A DNA stretch of 64,000 nucleotides from Megaleporinus macrocephalus. Lineage: Eukaryota > Chordata > Actinopteri > Characiformes > Anostomidae. The notes beneath the pieces are model-generated. The model was not told where the DNA came from and made no database searches. It worked only from the letters and a program-made list of their open reading frames with translations. Location of the stretch: positions 13,858,774-13,922,773 of the forward strand of contig CM038716.1 in NCBI GenBank assembly GCA_021613375.1, given 5' to 3'. Made by a program: the position numbers and the translations under genes. Positions 46,045 to 57,129 of this stretch are shown here, piece after piece (position 1 is the stretch's first letter; each line of letters opens with the position of its first letter).

Positions 46045-46263
46045 GTCGCTGTCCAATGAAAAACGATTTCGATTTTTCTACATCATTTAAATGCAGCGAC
46101 TGACCTTTACATTGTGGAACTTTTTCATGATGAATGGACCCATGGAAAATTTCCAAAATAGCTTGGAAAAAATTCTGGTTCCATTGACTTCCATTGAAAG
46201 TGAAGACAGTTTTTGGCCTCTCCTGTAAAGTTGCCATTTTCCTGTTTTTCATTGAACAGCGAC
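46045..46263. mobile_element. Inner MITE, nested in the outer one
   Basis: The left end GTCGCTGTCCAATGAAAAAC (46045-46064) and right end read inward GTCGCTGTTCAATGAAAAAC (46263-46244) match at 19 of 20. The interior has GATGAATGGACC and CTCCTGTAAAGTTGCCATTT words also seen around 36.1 and 36.7 kb, so this is a dispersed family. It is about 220 bp and non-coding. Confidence 0.7.
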
Positions 46264-46264
46264 T

Positions 46265-46335
<71 letters not shown>
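46264..46335. repeat. (AC)n-(AT)n microsatellite
   Basis: CACACACACA followed by a long AT run, sitting between the inner and outer right ends. Confidence 0.95.
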
Positions 46336-46339
<4 letters not shown>

Positions 46340-46459
46340 GATTCATAGGTCCCCTCTTTGAAAGACCAGCAGCTGCCACTACATATATTTGGCGGCTGCT
46401 GCTGGTCTTTTAAAGAGGGGAAACTCTTAACATTGGTGGGGACCTACGAATCTACACTG

Positions 46460-47317
46460 GCACACCACGCCACCAGCCCCCCCCACATGCATGGCCTGTT
46501 TTTTGTTGTTGTTTTATTTTTGCTCCATGATAAAAAATTTAAGGACTGACAAACTACATATGCTACTGTACATGCTTTTCCCCTACTCAGAATATTGTTA
46601 TAATTTAATATATTTTAATATGTTTTAATATATAATATATATAATTTAATACATGATGAAAACACAGCCTCGGTTGGCATAAATTTCTGCAGTAAGATCT
46701 TCCCGCTGAAGAAGGGACGCAAGGTGCTCGAGGCTTCTCAGTTCCAGAACCTCTTTGTGGATTCTTTTCAAATGTATGTAGATCATTTGTGGCCAGGCTG
46801 CCGCGCTCGGCTGGTTTTGATGTTGCGAAGCTCATGTACATGGCAGATTTCGCTTTGATGTGAATGAGGTGCGTTACTCGAGTCTCTTTCAGCGATAGCT
46901 GTGTTTATGATGCGACTTTGAAAGCTTACGATGGTCCTTAGATCTGCGTCCACTTTCATTAGACTCTGAAAACCAAAGCACTTAGGAAAATCACCTCCAA
47001 GCCCTGATCCACGCAAACTCTGCTCTGAAACTCCAAGAGCGGAGCACGATGGAGTCAGTTATAATGTTCTAATTAATTATTTAAATCACTTTTACATCCC
47101 AAACTGATTTCCCCCCCTTCGCTGTTCCAAAGATATATGCATACATAACTCTCGGAAACTGAAAGTAAGTGTTCGGAAAAGGCCTGAAGCAAGAACACAC
47201 ATCAAGCTCCTCTCTAACAAAAAAAAGAAAAGTAGACTCTGACTTTTATATATATATTTTTTTTTTCATCATTAATCAAGTGTACTCAATATTAGGACTC
47301 TAGTTCTATCAGGTCAT
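46460..47317. promoter_or_regulatory. Unique sequence with a candidate conserved block (46650-47060)
   Basis: The block is complex and balanced (ACACAGCCTCGGTTGGC, TCACCTCCAAGCCCTG). Frames on the minus strand at 46605-46841 and 46783-47016 are open but overlap each other without similarity to known proteins. Confidence 0.3.
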
Positions 47318-48122
47318 CTAAACCACTGAATTCAGGTGTCCCAGTCAATTTCATGGCCACAGGTGTATAAAACCGAATACCTACACATGCAGACTGCTTC
47401 TACACACATTAGTAAAGAGTGGGTCTCTCTCAGGAGCTCAGTGAACTCCAGCGTGGTACCGGGATTGGATGCCACCTGTGAAGTCCAGTGGTGAAGTTTC
47501 CTCACTACTAAATATTCCACAGTGGACTGTCAGTGGTGTTACAACAAAGTGGAAGTGATTGAGAACGACAGCAGTTCCGCCACCAAGTGGTAGAACACGT
47601 ACAATGACAGAGCGGGTCAGCGGATGCTGAGGAGCATAGTGCACAGAGGTCACCAACTTTCTACAGAGTCCATCACTACAGACCTACAAACTTCATGTGG
47701 TCTTCAGATCAGCTCAAGAACAGAGTGTAGAAAGCTTCATGGAATGGGTCTCCATGGCCGAGCAGCTGCATCCAAGCCTTACATCACCAAGAGCAGTGGA
47801 GACATGTTCTCTGGGGTGACCAATCACGCCTCTCTGTCTGGCGATCAGATGGATGAGTCTGGGTTTGGTGGTTGCCAGGAGAACAGTACTTGTCTGACTG
47901 CATTGTGCCGAGTGTAAAGTTTGGTAGAGGGGGGATCATGGTGTGAGGTTGTTTTTCAGGAGGTGGGTTCGGATCCTCAGTTCCAGTGAAAGGAACTCTT
48001 AATGCTTCAGCAGACCAAGAGATTCTGGACAATTTCATGCTCCCAACTCTGTGGGGACAGTTTGGGGACGGCCCCTTCCTGTTCCAACATGGCTGCCCAC
48101 CAGTGCACAGAGCCAGGACCAT
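47318..48122 (+). mobile_element. Tc1-like transposon, 5' two thirds
   Basis: Begins in the 5' leader (GCCACAGGTGTATAAAACCG), passes GTCTCTCTCAGGAGCTCAG where the usual start ATG reads GTG, the first HTH region, PSGRTRTMTE (~47585), then in another frame SITTDLQTSCGLQISS and [18 protein letters not shown] (47680-47790). It continues through SGFGGCQE and VKFGRGGIMV (47915-47945) and CNASADQEILDNFM (48000-48040). It stops abruptly near 48122, after the GPFLFQH-like stretch and before the Glu motif. An AACGC-length deletion removes the WTLE region. Dead copy. Confidence 0.9.
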
Positions 48123-48339
48123 AAGAGCTGACTTTGTATTGAACTAACATTGAAACTCTAATTTATTACCTGTTTATTCTAGAAGTTACTGTTTACATCA
48201 TTAACGCTGCTGGATCTGATATTTGTTGACGTTGATGCAATTACGCTTTTAAAAGTGATTTTAAATCTTCGTGAATTCATGTTAATAATAAATACGTGTA
48301 GAGTCCATGCACAGAATAGTGCATTTTTAAAAGAATGAT
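48123..48339. other. Unique AT-rich sequence
   Basis: Nothing recognised. Confidence 0.4.
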
Positions 48340-48562
48340 TAGCGCCCTCTTTTGTTTTTGAGACAGAACTGCACGTGAACTTCGAGTTAAGAAGAACTTA
48401 CCGAGTTACGAGTGGGTCTGATTACTCTTACATTTACAAACTACTTCACATACCACGTTAGTTACGAAGGCTTTCAGGAAACATTGGTAATTTTTAGAAT
48501 GTTCTTAAGTATGAAGTTACGAAGTACTTAGCGTTACGAACGTTTTGGGAAGCGCACCCCAG
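48340..48562. mobile_element. MITE-like element fragment
   Basis: Rich in GTTACGAA / TTCGTAAC-type words (ACTTACCGAGTTACGAG, GAAGTTACGAAGTACTTAGC) and ending GTTTTGGGAAGCGCACCCC. A GGGTGCG-TTTCCCAAAA end of this kind is typical of a widespread teleost MITE. The left end is not clear. Confidence 0.5.
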
Positions 48563-48587
48563 GTGTGTCAAGATTGCTGCACTTGGT

Positions 48588-48659
48588 AGAAGGTATATAT
48601 TCAGTACCTTTCCAAATGTAGTAGTAGGTGTGCCCAAACTTTTGACCCATACTGTATAG
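48588..48659. mobile_element. Single end of a Tc1-like element
   Basis: Read on the minus strand it opens TACAGTATGGGTCAAAAGTT then TGGGCACACCTACTAC, the inverted-end type of a fish Tc1-like family. No partner end or transposase is found nearby, so this is a solo end or deletion remnant. Confidence 0.55.
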
Positions 48660-49217
48660 TACAATGTCTGTAATTGAATGTTGCTCAATTGCACAACTAA
48701 TAATCAATCACCAGTGATTTCCTCAGCTGTCTAAAGTGGTCACCTTGTTGTCTTCCCCTATATGGACCACGCTCCTCCCTCTATCTCCTCCTCCTCCAGT
48801 TATAAATAGCCCTACAGATCACATTAACATCAAGCTCATTTGTGAAATGAATTGGCTGAGGCAGGACGAGTCTGCTGCATGTCCACCGGTCATTCCTCTG
48901 TGGAAAACTCTGCTTCCTTGGCTGCCTGCGAGGCTTTTAAGTAGCTCCACTGTGGCACAATCCATCACTATCAAAGCCGGCATGAGCCACAGCACTGCGG
49001 CTGGTGCGGGAGCACACCGGACGAGAGTCCTACACTGAGCAGGAAAACGAGGAGAAGAAAGGATTTGAATATGAAGCCAAGCTTGAGAAGATCACCGTCT
49101 CCAGAACAATACTTAACACTTCTGTCTTAATTACACACAGTAGTAAATAAGATGCCTGTGTCTAAATACTTAATTATGATACTTATGGAAACAATCCAGT
49201 AACTGCTTCTATATTCC
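48660..49217. promoter_or_regulatory. Candidate conserved element with a MEF2-like site
   Basis: Complex unique block. TTATAAATAG at 48800-48809 fits the MEF2 consensus YTAWWWWTAR, near a CTCCTCCTCC run and TCACATTAACATCAAGC. A 100-codon plus frame at 48736-49038 is open but Pro/Ser-rich without domains, and coding is not supported. Confidence 0.35.
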
Positions 49218-50266
49218 TAAAAGTATTTGCTCCTCTGTCCTCACACACATATATGAACTTGAGTGACGTCCCATTCTTAATCTATAGGGTTTAATGCAAT
49301 GTCGGCCCAACCTTTGCAGCTATAACAGCGTCAGCTCTTCTAGGAAGCTCTCCACACGGTTTAGGAGAGTGTTTATGGGAATGTTTGACCGTTCTTCCAG
49401 AAGACCATCTGTGAGATCAGACACTGATGTTGGACGAGAAGGTCTGGCTCGCAGTCTCCGCCCTAATTCATCCCAAAGGTGTTCTATCAGGTTGAGGTCA
49501 GGACTCTGTGCAGGCCAGTCAAGTTCTTCCACACCAAACTCGCTCCTCCATGTATTTATGGAGCTGCTCTGGTGGGCGGCCATGTTGGAACATGAAGGGG
49601 TCGTCCTCAAACTGTCCCCACAAAGTTGGGAGCACGATATTGTCCAGAATCTCTTCTGAAGCATTAAGAGTTCCTTTCACAGGAACTGAGGGTTTGAGCC
49701 CACCTCCTCAAAAACATACTCACACCAAAATCCCCCCTCCACCAAACTTTACACTCAGCACAGTGCAGTCAGACAAGTACCGCCAATCCAAGACTGAGAA
49801 TTGTGATTGGTCACTCTAGAGTCCAGTGTTGGCGTGGTTTACTCCACTGCATCCGACGCTCTGCATTGTTCTTGGTGATGTAAGACTTGGATGCAGCTGC
49901 TCGGCCATGGAGACCCATTCCATGAAGCTCTCTACGCTCTGTTCTTGAGCTGATCTGAAGACCACATGAAGTTTGGAGGTCTGTAGTGATGGACTCTGTA
50001 GAAAGTTGGTGACCTCTGTGCACTATGCTCCTCAGCATCCGCTGACCCGCTCTGTCATTGTACGTGTTCTACCACTTGGTGGCGGAGCTGCTGTCGTTCT
50101 CAATCACTTTCACTTTGTTCTAACACCACTGACAGTCCACTGTGGAATATTTCGTAGTGAGGAAACTTCACCACTGGACTTCACAGGTGGCGTCCTATCA
50201 CAGTACCACGCTGGAGTTCACTGAGCTCCTGAGAGACCCACTCTTTACTGATGTGTGTAGAAGCAG
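49218..50266 (-). mobile_element. Tc1-like transposon, nearly full length
   Basis: Longest copy of this family here. The 3' end shows AAAGTATTTGCTCC and GGGTTTAATGCAATGTCGG (49219-49305), and the 5' end is lost near 50266. On the minus strand the transposase pieces run from the first HTH (PSGRTRTMTE ~50070-50100), second HTH ([34 protein letters not shown], 49880-50030), ERRMQWSKPRQHW (~49820-49870) and VKFGGGGILV region (~49725-49750) to the C-terminal catalytic part at 49320-49664, which reads FGVEELDWPAQSPDLN, LIEHLWDELGRRL (catalytic Glu) and PINTLLNRVES. Small indels shift the frame at least four times. No active enzyme. Confidence 0.92.
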
Positions 50267-50639
50267 TTTGAATCTTTCAGTGTTGATGAATTTACCCAGG
50301 CCAACGGCATTAATGCCCCACAAACCATTCTGAACTTCGGCTGGATGGTCGTTTTCTGCTTTGACCAACTGCTTTGGGCTCCAGTTCTGAGAACCTCTCA
50401 GAACTCTAGATGTTCTTGACCTACAACCTCCAATGCGTACAGCACAGTCTAATCCTGTATATACGGATTGCAGCAATGAATATTTCTTATTGCCAAAGTT
50501 TGTGGTGATATTAATCACAGTAGCTTATTGACTTTTCTAGTGTCGGTTGCAGGGTTGAAGGTCACGGGCATCAGTTGTGGTTTCCCGTTTACCCTGTGCC
50601 AGATTTTCAGTGGCACTTCATTTTAATTGGTCCTTTTTA
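50267..50639. other. Unique sequence
   Basis: No repeat or gene recognised. A 106-codon minus frame (50198-50518) starts inside the Tc1 remnant and is not supported. Confidence 0.4.
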
Positions 50640-50945
50640 AATAAAATAAACATTCGACAGACTCTCAATAACAAATCAACAACCTTCAATGATGTAGCAG
50701 CTGTGAAGCATATGAATACACTCGGTGGATTATCGAGAGACTTTTAATTAACTCTGTAAATGAGATTTATTAATAATCTGCTGAATTCAGCTGCTCTTCG
50801 TTCCTCATATCGGAGACATCGCTGACCATGTAACAGGTAGAGCCAGTCATAGTTTCTTGCATGGTCACTCTCTCTTTTTCCTTTCCTCTGGTTATCTTCT
50901 GTCCATCCACAACCTCAGCCAGGATGTCCACACTGGAAATACACA
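50640..50945. promoter_or_regulatory. Candidate conserved non-coding element
   Basis: Non-repetitive, with GACTTTTAATTAACTC near 50739-50754, GAGATTTATTAATAATCTGC near 50761-50780 and CATATGAATACACTCGG. No coding signal. Confidence 0.35.
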
Positions 50946-51440
50946 TCTAGTTTATTTATATAGGTCCTGAAAGTTCCAGCACACACGCTAACATCTACTG
51001 CTTTGGCTCTGTGCTACTCCTCTGCAGAAACTAGACCCAGCACGGAATAACACCTGCCACTTAATCAGTGGTTGCTTGAAGCCCACAAAAACAAACAACT
51101 TGCACCTCTTCACTGGCATAAATAAATAAATAAATAAATGTTTTTAATATTTATATATAATAATCATATATTATTATTACTTTATTAATATTTGTTTTAT
51201 ATATTATTAAATTATTATAATTATTTACTCAATTAAAACACCAATTTTTTAATGAATTAAAAATTTTGGGCAACTGTTTCATGGTTCAGGCTTTAAATGG
51301 TTAATCTAAAAAAATGGCATGTTCATTTGAAACATGTTTTCATAATAAAACTTATTTTAATGATTATTTTTACAGAAATGGTCATTATATGATTACAACG
51401 TTCCAAAAATATGTGTGTATTAAACGGTGAGATTAGATTT
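50946..51440. other. AT-rich low-complexity DNA
   Basis: AATAAATAAATAAATAAATG at 51119-51139 and many ATTATT words. Nothing else recognised. Confidence 0.6.
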
Positions 51441-53985
51441 GCTGGCGATACAGATTCTTCTTTCGGGATGCAGTCAGTATGGATGGTCATCGCTTGTTGC
51501 AAACCTGCGGTTGAAAGCTTTGTGTGGTTGAGAGTAGATCAGACTGTTTAATGCAGGACACTTTAGACTGAGACTAAATCAAACTGTTAAATGTAGGACT
51601 CTTTAGACTGATACTAGATCAGACTGTTTAATGTAGAACACTTTAGACTGAAACTTGATTAGACTGGTTAATGCAGTTCTCTTTAAACTGAGACTAGATT
51701 GGTTAATGTAGGTCTCTTTAGACTGAGACTACATCAGACTGTTTAATGTAGGACTTTTTAGACTGAGACATGATTAGACTGGTTAATGCAGTTCTCTTAA
51801 GACTGAGACTAGATTGGTTAATGTAGGTCTCTTTAGACTGAGACTACATCAGACTGTTTAATGTAGGACTCTTTAGACTGAGACATGATTAGACTGGTTA
51901 ATGCAGTTCTCTTTAGACAGAGACTAGATTGGTTAATGTAGGTCTCTTTAGACTGAGACTACATTAGGCTGTTAAATGTAGGACTCTTTAGACTGAGACT
52001 TGATTAGACTGATTAATGCAGTTCTCTTAAGACTGAGACTAAATTGGTTAATAAAGGACTCTTTAGACTGAGACTGGATCAGGACACTTTAGACTGTGAC
52101 TAGATTGGTTAATGTAGGTCTCTTTAGACTGAGACTAGATCAGACTGGTTAATGCAGTTCTCTTTAGACTGAGACTACATCAGACTGTTTAATGTAGGAC
52201 TCTTTAGACTGAGACTACATTCTACTGGTTAATGCAGTTCTTTTTAGACTGAGACTAGATTGGTTCATGTAGGACTCTAGATTGAGACTAGATCTTTTTT
52301 TGGACTGTGGTCAGTATGGATGGTCATCGCTTGTTGCAAACCTAAATTGGGTTGAAAGCTTTGTGTGGTTGAGACTAGATCAGACTGTTTAATGCAGGAC
52401 ACTTTAGACCGAGAGTAGACCAGACTCGTTAACGCAGGTCTCATTAGGACTGAGACTAGATTGGTTAATGTAGGTCTCTTTAGACTGAGACTACATCAGA
52501 CTGTTTAATGTAGGTCTCTTTAGACTGAGACTAGACTGTTTAATGCAGGACTTTTTAGACTGAGACTAGATTGGTTAATGTAGGACTCTTTAGACTGAGA
52601 CTAGATTTGTTAATGTGGGTCTCCTTAGACTGAGACTACATCAGAATGTTTAATGTAGGTCTCTTTAGACTGAGACGACACCAGACTGTTTAATGCAGGA
52701 CTCTTTAGACTGAGACGACATCAGACTGTTTAATGCAGCTCTCTTTAGACTGAGATTAGATTGGTTAATGTAGGTGTCTTTAGACTGAGACTACATCAGA
52801 CTGTTTAATGTAGGACTTCTTAGACTGAGACTACATCAGACTGGTTAATGCAGTTCTATTTAGACTGAGACTAGATCAGACTGGTTAATGCAGTTCTCTT
52901 TAGACTGAGACTAGATTGGTTATTGTAGGATTCTTTAGACTAAGACTAGATCAGATTGTTTAATGCATGACTCTTTGGACTGAGACTAGATTGGTTAATG
53001 CAGTTTCCTTTAGTCTAAGACTGGAATGGTTAATGTAGGACTCTTTAGACTGAGACTAGATTGGTTAATGTAGGACTCTTAAGACTGAGACTGGATTGGT
53101 TAATGTAGGACTCTTTAGACTGAGACTAGAATGGTTAATGCAGTTCTCTTTAGACTGAGACTAGATTGGTTAATGCAGTTCTCTTTAGACTAAGACTAGA
53201 TTGGTTAATGTAGGACTCTTTAGACTGGAACTAGATTGGTAAATGTAGGACTCTTTAGACTGGGACTAGATTAGTTAATGTAGGACTCTTTAGACTGAGA
53301 CTAGATTGGTTAATGTAGGACTTTTTAGACTGAGACTAGATTGGTTAATGTAGGACTCTTTAGACTGAGACTAGATTAGTTAATGTAGGACTCTTTAGAC
53401 TGAGACTAGATTGGTTAATGTAGGACTTTTTAGACTGAGACTAGATTGGTTAATGTAGGACTCTTTAGACTGAGACTAGAATGGTTAATGCAGTTCTCTT
53501 TAGACTGAGACTAGATTGGTTAATGCAGTTCTCTTTAGACTAAGACTAGATTGGTTAATGTAGGACTCTTAAGACTGAGACTGGAATGGTTAATGTAGGA
53601 CTCTTTAGACTGAGACTAGACTGGTTAATGTAGGACTCTTTAGACTGAGACTAGACTGGTTAATGTAGGACTCTTTAGACTGAGACTAGATTGGTTAATG
53701 TAGGACTCTTTAGACTGAGACTAGATTGGTTAATGTAGGACTCTTTAGACTGAGACGAGATTGGTTAATGTAGGACTCTTTAGACTGAGACTAGATTGGT
53801 TAATGTAGGACTCTTTAGACTGAGACGAGATTGGTTAATGTAGGACTCTTTAGACTGAGACGAGATTGGTTAATGTAGGACTCTTTAGACTGAGACTAGA
53901 TCTTCTTTAGGGCTGTGGTCAGTATGGATGGTCATCGCTCGTTGTAAACCTGCGTTGGGTTGAGAGCTTCGTGTGGTTGGATGGC
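51441..53985 (+). repeat. 35/40 bp minisatellite, ~60 copies, punctuated by an 85-90 bp spacer
   Basis: The unit reads AGACTGAGACTAGATTGGTT then AATGTAGGACTCTTT (35 bp). A 40 bp form has CTACATCAGACTGTTTAATG. The right half (53030-53900) is nearly uniform 35-mers; the left half is mixed. A distinct spacer (CAGTATGGATGGTCATCGCT, TTGTTGCAAACCT and on to TTTGTGTGGTTGAGA) occurs three times, at ~51452-51540, ~52291-52376 and ~53900-53982. Confidence 0.95.
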
Positions 53986-54415
53986 TGATAACGAGGCTTG
54001 CTCTGAGTGGTGGGCTGAGAAGAGATTCATGGCCAGAGCTGCCGCTCCGGGCTCCTGTGGGAGAGGGCTCCGGCAGGGTGGACAGTTTGAGGAATCTTTA
54101 ATTGGTTTGTTTGGGAATTCTCGAGCCACTCCAGTGATGTCGCAGAGAGGTAGTTCAGAGGAAGACCCAGATAGATCTGAATGAACAATAGCAGCTTTTC
54201 TGCCAACACGGCAGCTTTGTTCCAAACCTCACTTTACTGTCAGCTGAACTTCGCAGCTCAAGTGAGTCTCGGACTCGACTTAATCATCTCAATCAAGTCA
54301 AGACCCGTCCTTCTTCAAGACCAGCGTCCTTCTTCGCGGACATAACCTAGAAAAAAAAACTTCACAAGCAATTAAACTAGTTTTATTCAACCTAGAAAAA
54401 GAAATGCAGTGTTAA
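53986..54415. other. Unique sequence
   Basis: Balanced block with frames of 60-97 codons open on both strands around 53932-54225, none with recognisable domains. It is possibly the original flank of the minisatellite or conserved non-coding DNA. Confidence 0.35.
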
Positions 54416-54692
54416 TGAGTCAAGTTTATTTGTGTAGCACTCTTTACAACGATGTTGCCTCAACATATATCCTCCAGTGAGCAAGCCAGAGGCAACAGTG
54501 GAGAGAACACCTCCCTCAGACTGGAGGAAGAAACCTTGGGAGGTGGGGAGGAGGTCCTGATGGTCAGTCCTCCAACAACATTCAACAGACAGGAGGACAG
54601 TTATACCTCAGGAGGAGTAAAGAGAGAGAGTTAGTTGGGCTCTGGAGTATGACTGTAGAGAATATCAATATTCTGAATTTTAGAGTGTGGCT
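54416..54692 (+). repeat. Dispersed repeat, third locus of the 37.6 kb family
   Basis: Opens GTCAAGTTTATTTGTGTAGC, then CAGACTGGAGGAAGAAACCT, GGAGGTCCTGATGGTCAGTC and ATTTTAGAGTGTGGCTG. It matches 37587-38250 with internal deletions. The copy splits two arrays of the 35/40 bp minisatellite family. Confidence 0.8.
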
Positions 54693-56545
54693 GAAATATC
54701 AGACTGGTTAATATAGGCCACTTTAGACTGAGACTAGATCAGACTGGTTAATGCAGGACTCTTTATACTGAGACTAGATCAGACAATTTAATGTAGGGCT
54801 CTTTAGACTAACACTGGATTAGACTGGTTAATACTGGTCTCTTTAGACTGACAATAGACTAGACTTTAATGCAGGACTCTTTAAACTAACACTGGATTAG
54901 ACTGGTTAATGTAGGTCATTTTAGACTGAGGCTGGATCAGACTGGTTAATGTAGGTCTCTTTAGACTGATACTAGACCAGACTGGTTAATGCAGGTCTCT
55001 TTAGAAGGTGGCTAGATTAGACTGGTTAATACTGGTGTCTTTAGATGGAGGCTAGATCAGACTGGTTAATACTGGTGTCTTTAGATGGAGGCTAAATCAG
55101 ACTGGGTTAATTTGGGTCTCTGAGTCTTTTAATTTTGAGTCTGGATGAGAACAGTTAATATGCATCGCTTTACATTGAGACTGGATCAGGTCGGTTAATG
55201 TGGTTCCCTTGAGATTGGAACTGGATCAGATTGGTTAATACAGAAGTCTTTAGACTAACACTGGATTAGCCTGGTTAATGCAGGTCTCCTTAGAAGGAGA
55301 CTAGATCAGACTGGTTAATGTAGGTCATTTTAGACTGAGACTGGTTAATTCAGGTCTACTTAGAAGGAGACTAGATCAGACTGGTTAATGTGGGTCATTT
55401 TAGACTGAGACTGGTTAATTCAGGTCTCTTTAGAGGGAGGCTAGATCAGACTGGTTAATTTGGGTCTCTTAATTTCGAGTCTGGATGAGAGCAGTTAATA
55501 TGCATCGCTTTACATTGAGACTGGATCAGGTCGGTTAATGTGGTTCCCTTGAGATTGGATCTGGATCAGACTGGTTAATACAGAAGTCTTTAGACTAACA
55601 CTGGATTAACCTGGTTAATGCAGGTCTCCTTAGAAGGAGACTAGATCAGACTGGTTAATGTAGGTCATTTTAGACTGAGACTGGTTAATTCAGGTCTCTT
55701 TAGAGGGAGGCTAGATCAGACTCGTTAATGTAGGTCATTTTAGACTGAGACTGGTTAATTCAGGTCTCATTAGAGGGAGGCTAGATCAGACTGGTTAATT
55801 TGGGTCTCTTAATTTCGAGTCTGGATAAGAGCAGTTAATATGCATCGCTTTACATTGAGACTGGATCAGGTCGGTTAATGTGGTTCCCTTGAGATTGGAT
55901 CTGGATCAGACTGGTTAATGCAGAAATCTTTAGACTAACACAGGATTATCCTGGTTAATGCAGGTCTCCTTAGAAGGAGACTAGATCAGACTGGTTAATG
56001 TCGGTCATTTTAGACTGAGACTGGTTAATGCAGGTCTCCTTGGAAGGAGACTAGATCAGACTGGTTAATGTAGGTCATTTTAGACTGAGACTGGTTAATT
56101 CAGGTCTCTTTAGAGGGAGGCTAGATCAGACTCGTTAATGTAGGTCATTTTAGACTGAGACTGGTTAATTCAGGTCTCTTTAGAGGGAGGCTAGATCAGA
56201 CTCGTTAATGTAGGTCATTTTAGACTGAGACTGGTTAATTCAGGTCTCTTTAGAGGGAGGCTAGATCAGACTCGTTAATGTAGGTCATTTTAGACTGAGA
56301 CTGGTTAATTCAGGTCTCTTTAGAGGGAGGCTAGATCAGACTGGTTAATGTAGGTCATTTTAGACTAAGACTGGTTAATTCAGGTCTCTTTAGAGGGAGG
56401 CTAGATCAGACTGGTTAATTTGGGTCTCTTCATTTCGAGTCTGGATGAGAGCAGTTAATATGCATCGCTTTACATTGAGACTGGATCAGGTCGCTTAATG
56501 TGGTTCCCTTGAGATTGGAACTGGATCAGATTGGTTAATGCATAC
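54693..56545 (+). repeat. Related 30-40 bp minisatellite with ~340 bp higher-order unit
   Basis: Units keep GACTGGTTAATG and TTTAGACTGAGACT of the previous array but are mixed with GAGGGAGGCTAGATCAG and GTCATTTTAGACTG forms. A marker word TGCATCGCTTTACATTGAGA occurs at 55161, 55501, 55841 and 56461, i.e. 340, 340 and 620 bp apart, showing a higher-order repeat with local expansion before the last copy. Confidence 0.93.
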
Positions 56546-57129
56546 CAACTGAAGTATTTGAATGATATGAAACCGTTTTGTTGCTATAGTACTTCTAAGC
56601 AGAACCGATCTCACTCATGATTATTTTTCAATAAGGTTTTTACAGCATGCAAAGCTTCATCCCACAAATTCCCAGAAGTTAATGGAGTCGCTAGGTGGGC
56701 TTCTAAATGCATTCGGTTGGTTATGCCCAAGGTAGAGCTCTCGAATCCAATGAAGAAAGACTTCAGCGCAGTAGGACATGAATTGTTGAAGAGTTGCTAA
56801 AGTTACAAAAAACGAGGAATGGATTTTTTTTCTGAGGGATCCTGTCTTGAAGAAAGTCCCTGTGGAGCGGAACAGCTCCAGGGTAAGAGCAGGCACTTAA
56901 AAGAGTTCTCCTGTTCCTGGGAGCTGACATGACTGTGCTGAAGTTTCCTGTGGTTTCTCTTGTTTTAACATCTGAAAGGCCTAAATTTACTGAAGCTAAA
57001 TGAGCTGGAATGTCCTGCACTGGCATGCGCTGTCTTCATTCTTCAGCTCCTCAGATGTGCTTCTACTGGACGGTCCAGACTTTGGTTTAGTAATACCAGG
57101 TGGTTCTCTTCATCCACAAACTTCAAAAA
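56546..57129. other. Unique sequence
   Basis: Balanced block interrupting the minisatellite family. Frames on both strands (79, 87 and 60 codons) have no recognised product. It includes TTAATGGAGTCGC and AGCATGCAAAGC words and might be conserved non-coding DNA. Confidence 0.35.

Larger units (their letters stand above)
45985..46385. mobile_element. MITE with ~50 bp inverted ends (outer element)
   Basis: Left end 45985-46034 and right end 46336-46385 are inverted copies (core GCTGCTGGTCTTTCAAAGAG then GGGACCTAT), differing at a few positions. There is no coding capacity. A second, inner TIR pair and an AC/AT microsatellite lie inside. A partial further copy of the end sits at 46389-46455 in direct orientation with the left end. 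The superfamily is not assigned. Confidence 0.75.

Noticed and set aside
53932..54225. 97-codon minus-strand frame beside the 35 bp array
   Set aside because: A plus-strand frame is open over the same bases and no domain is visible; better explained as unique flank.
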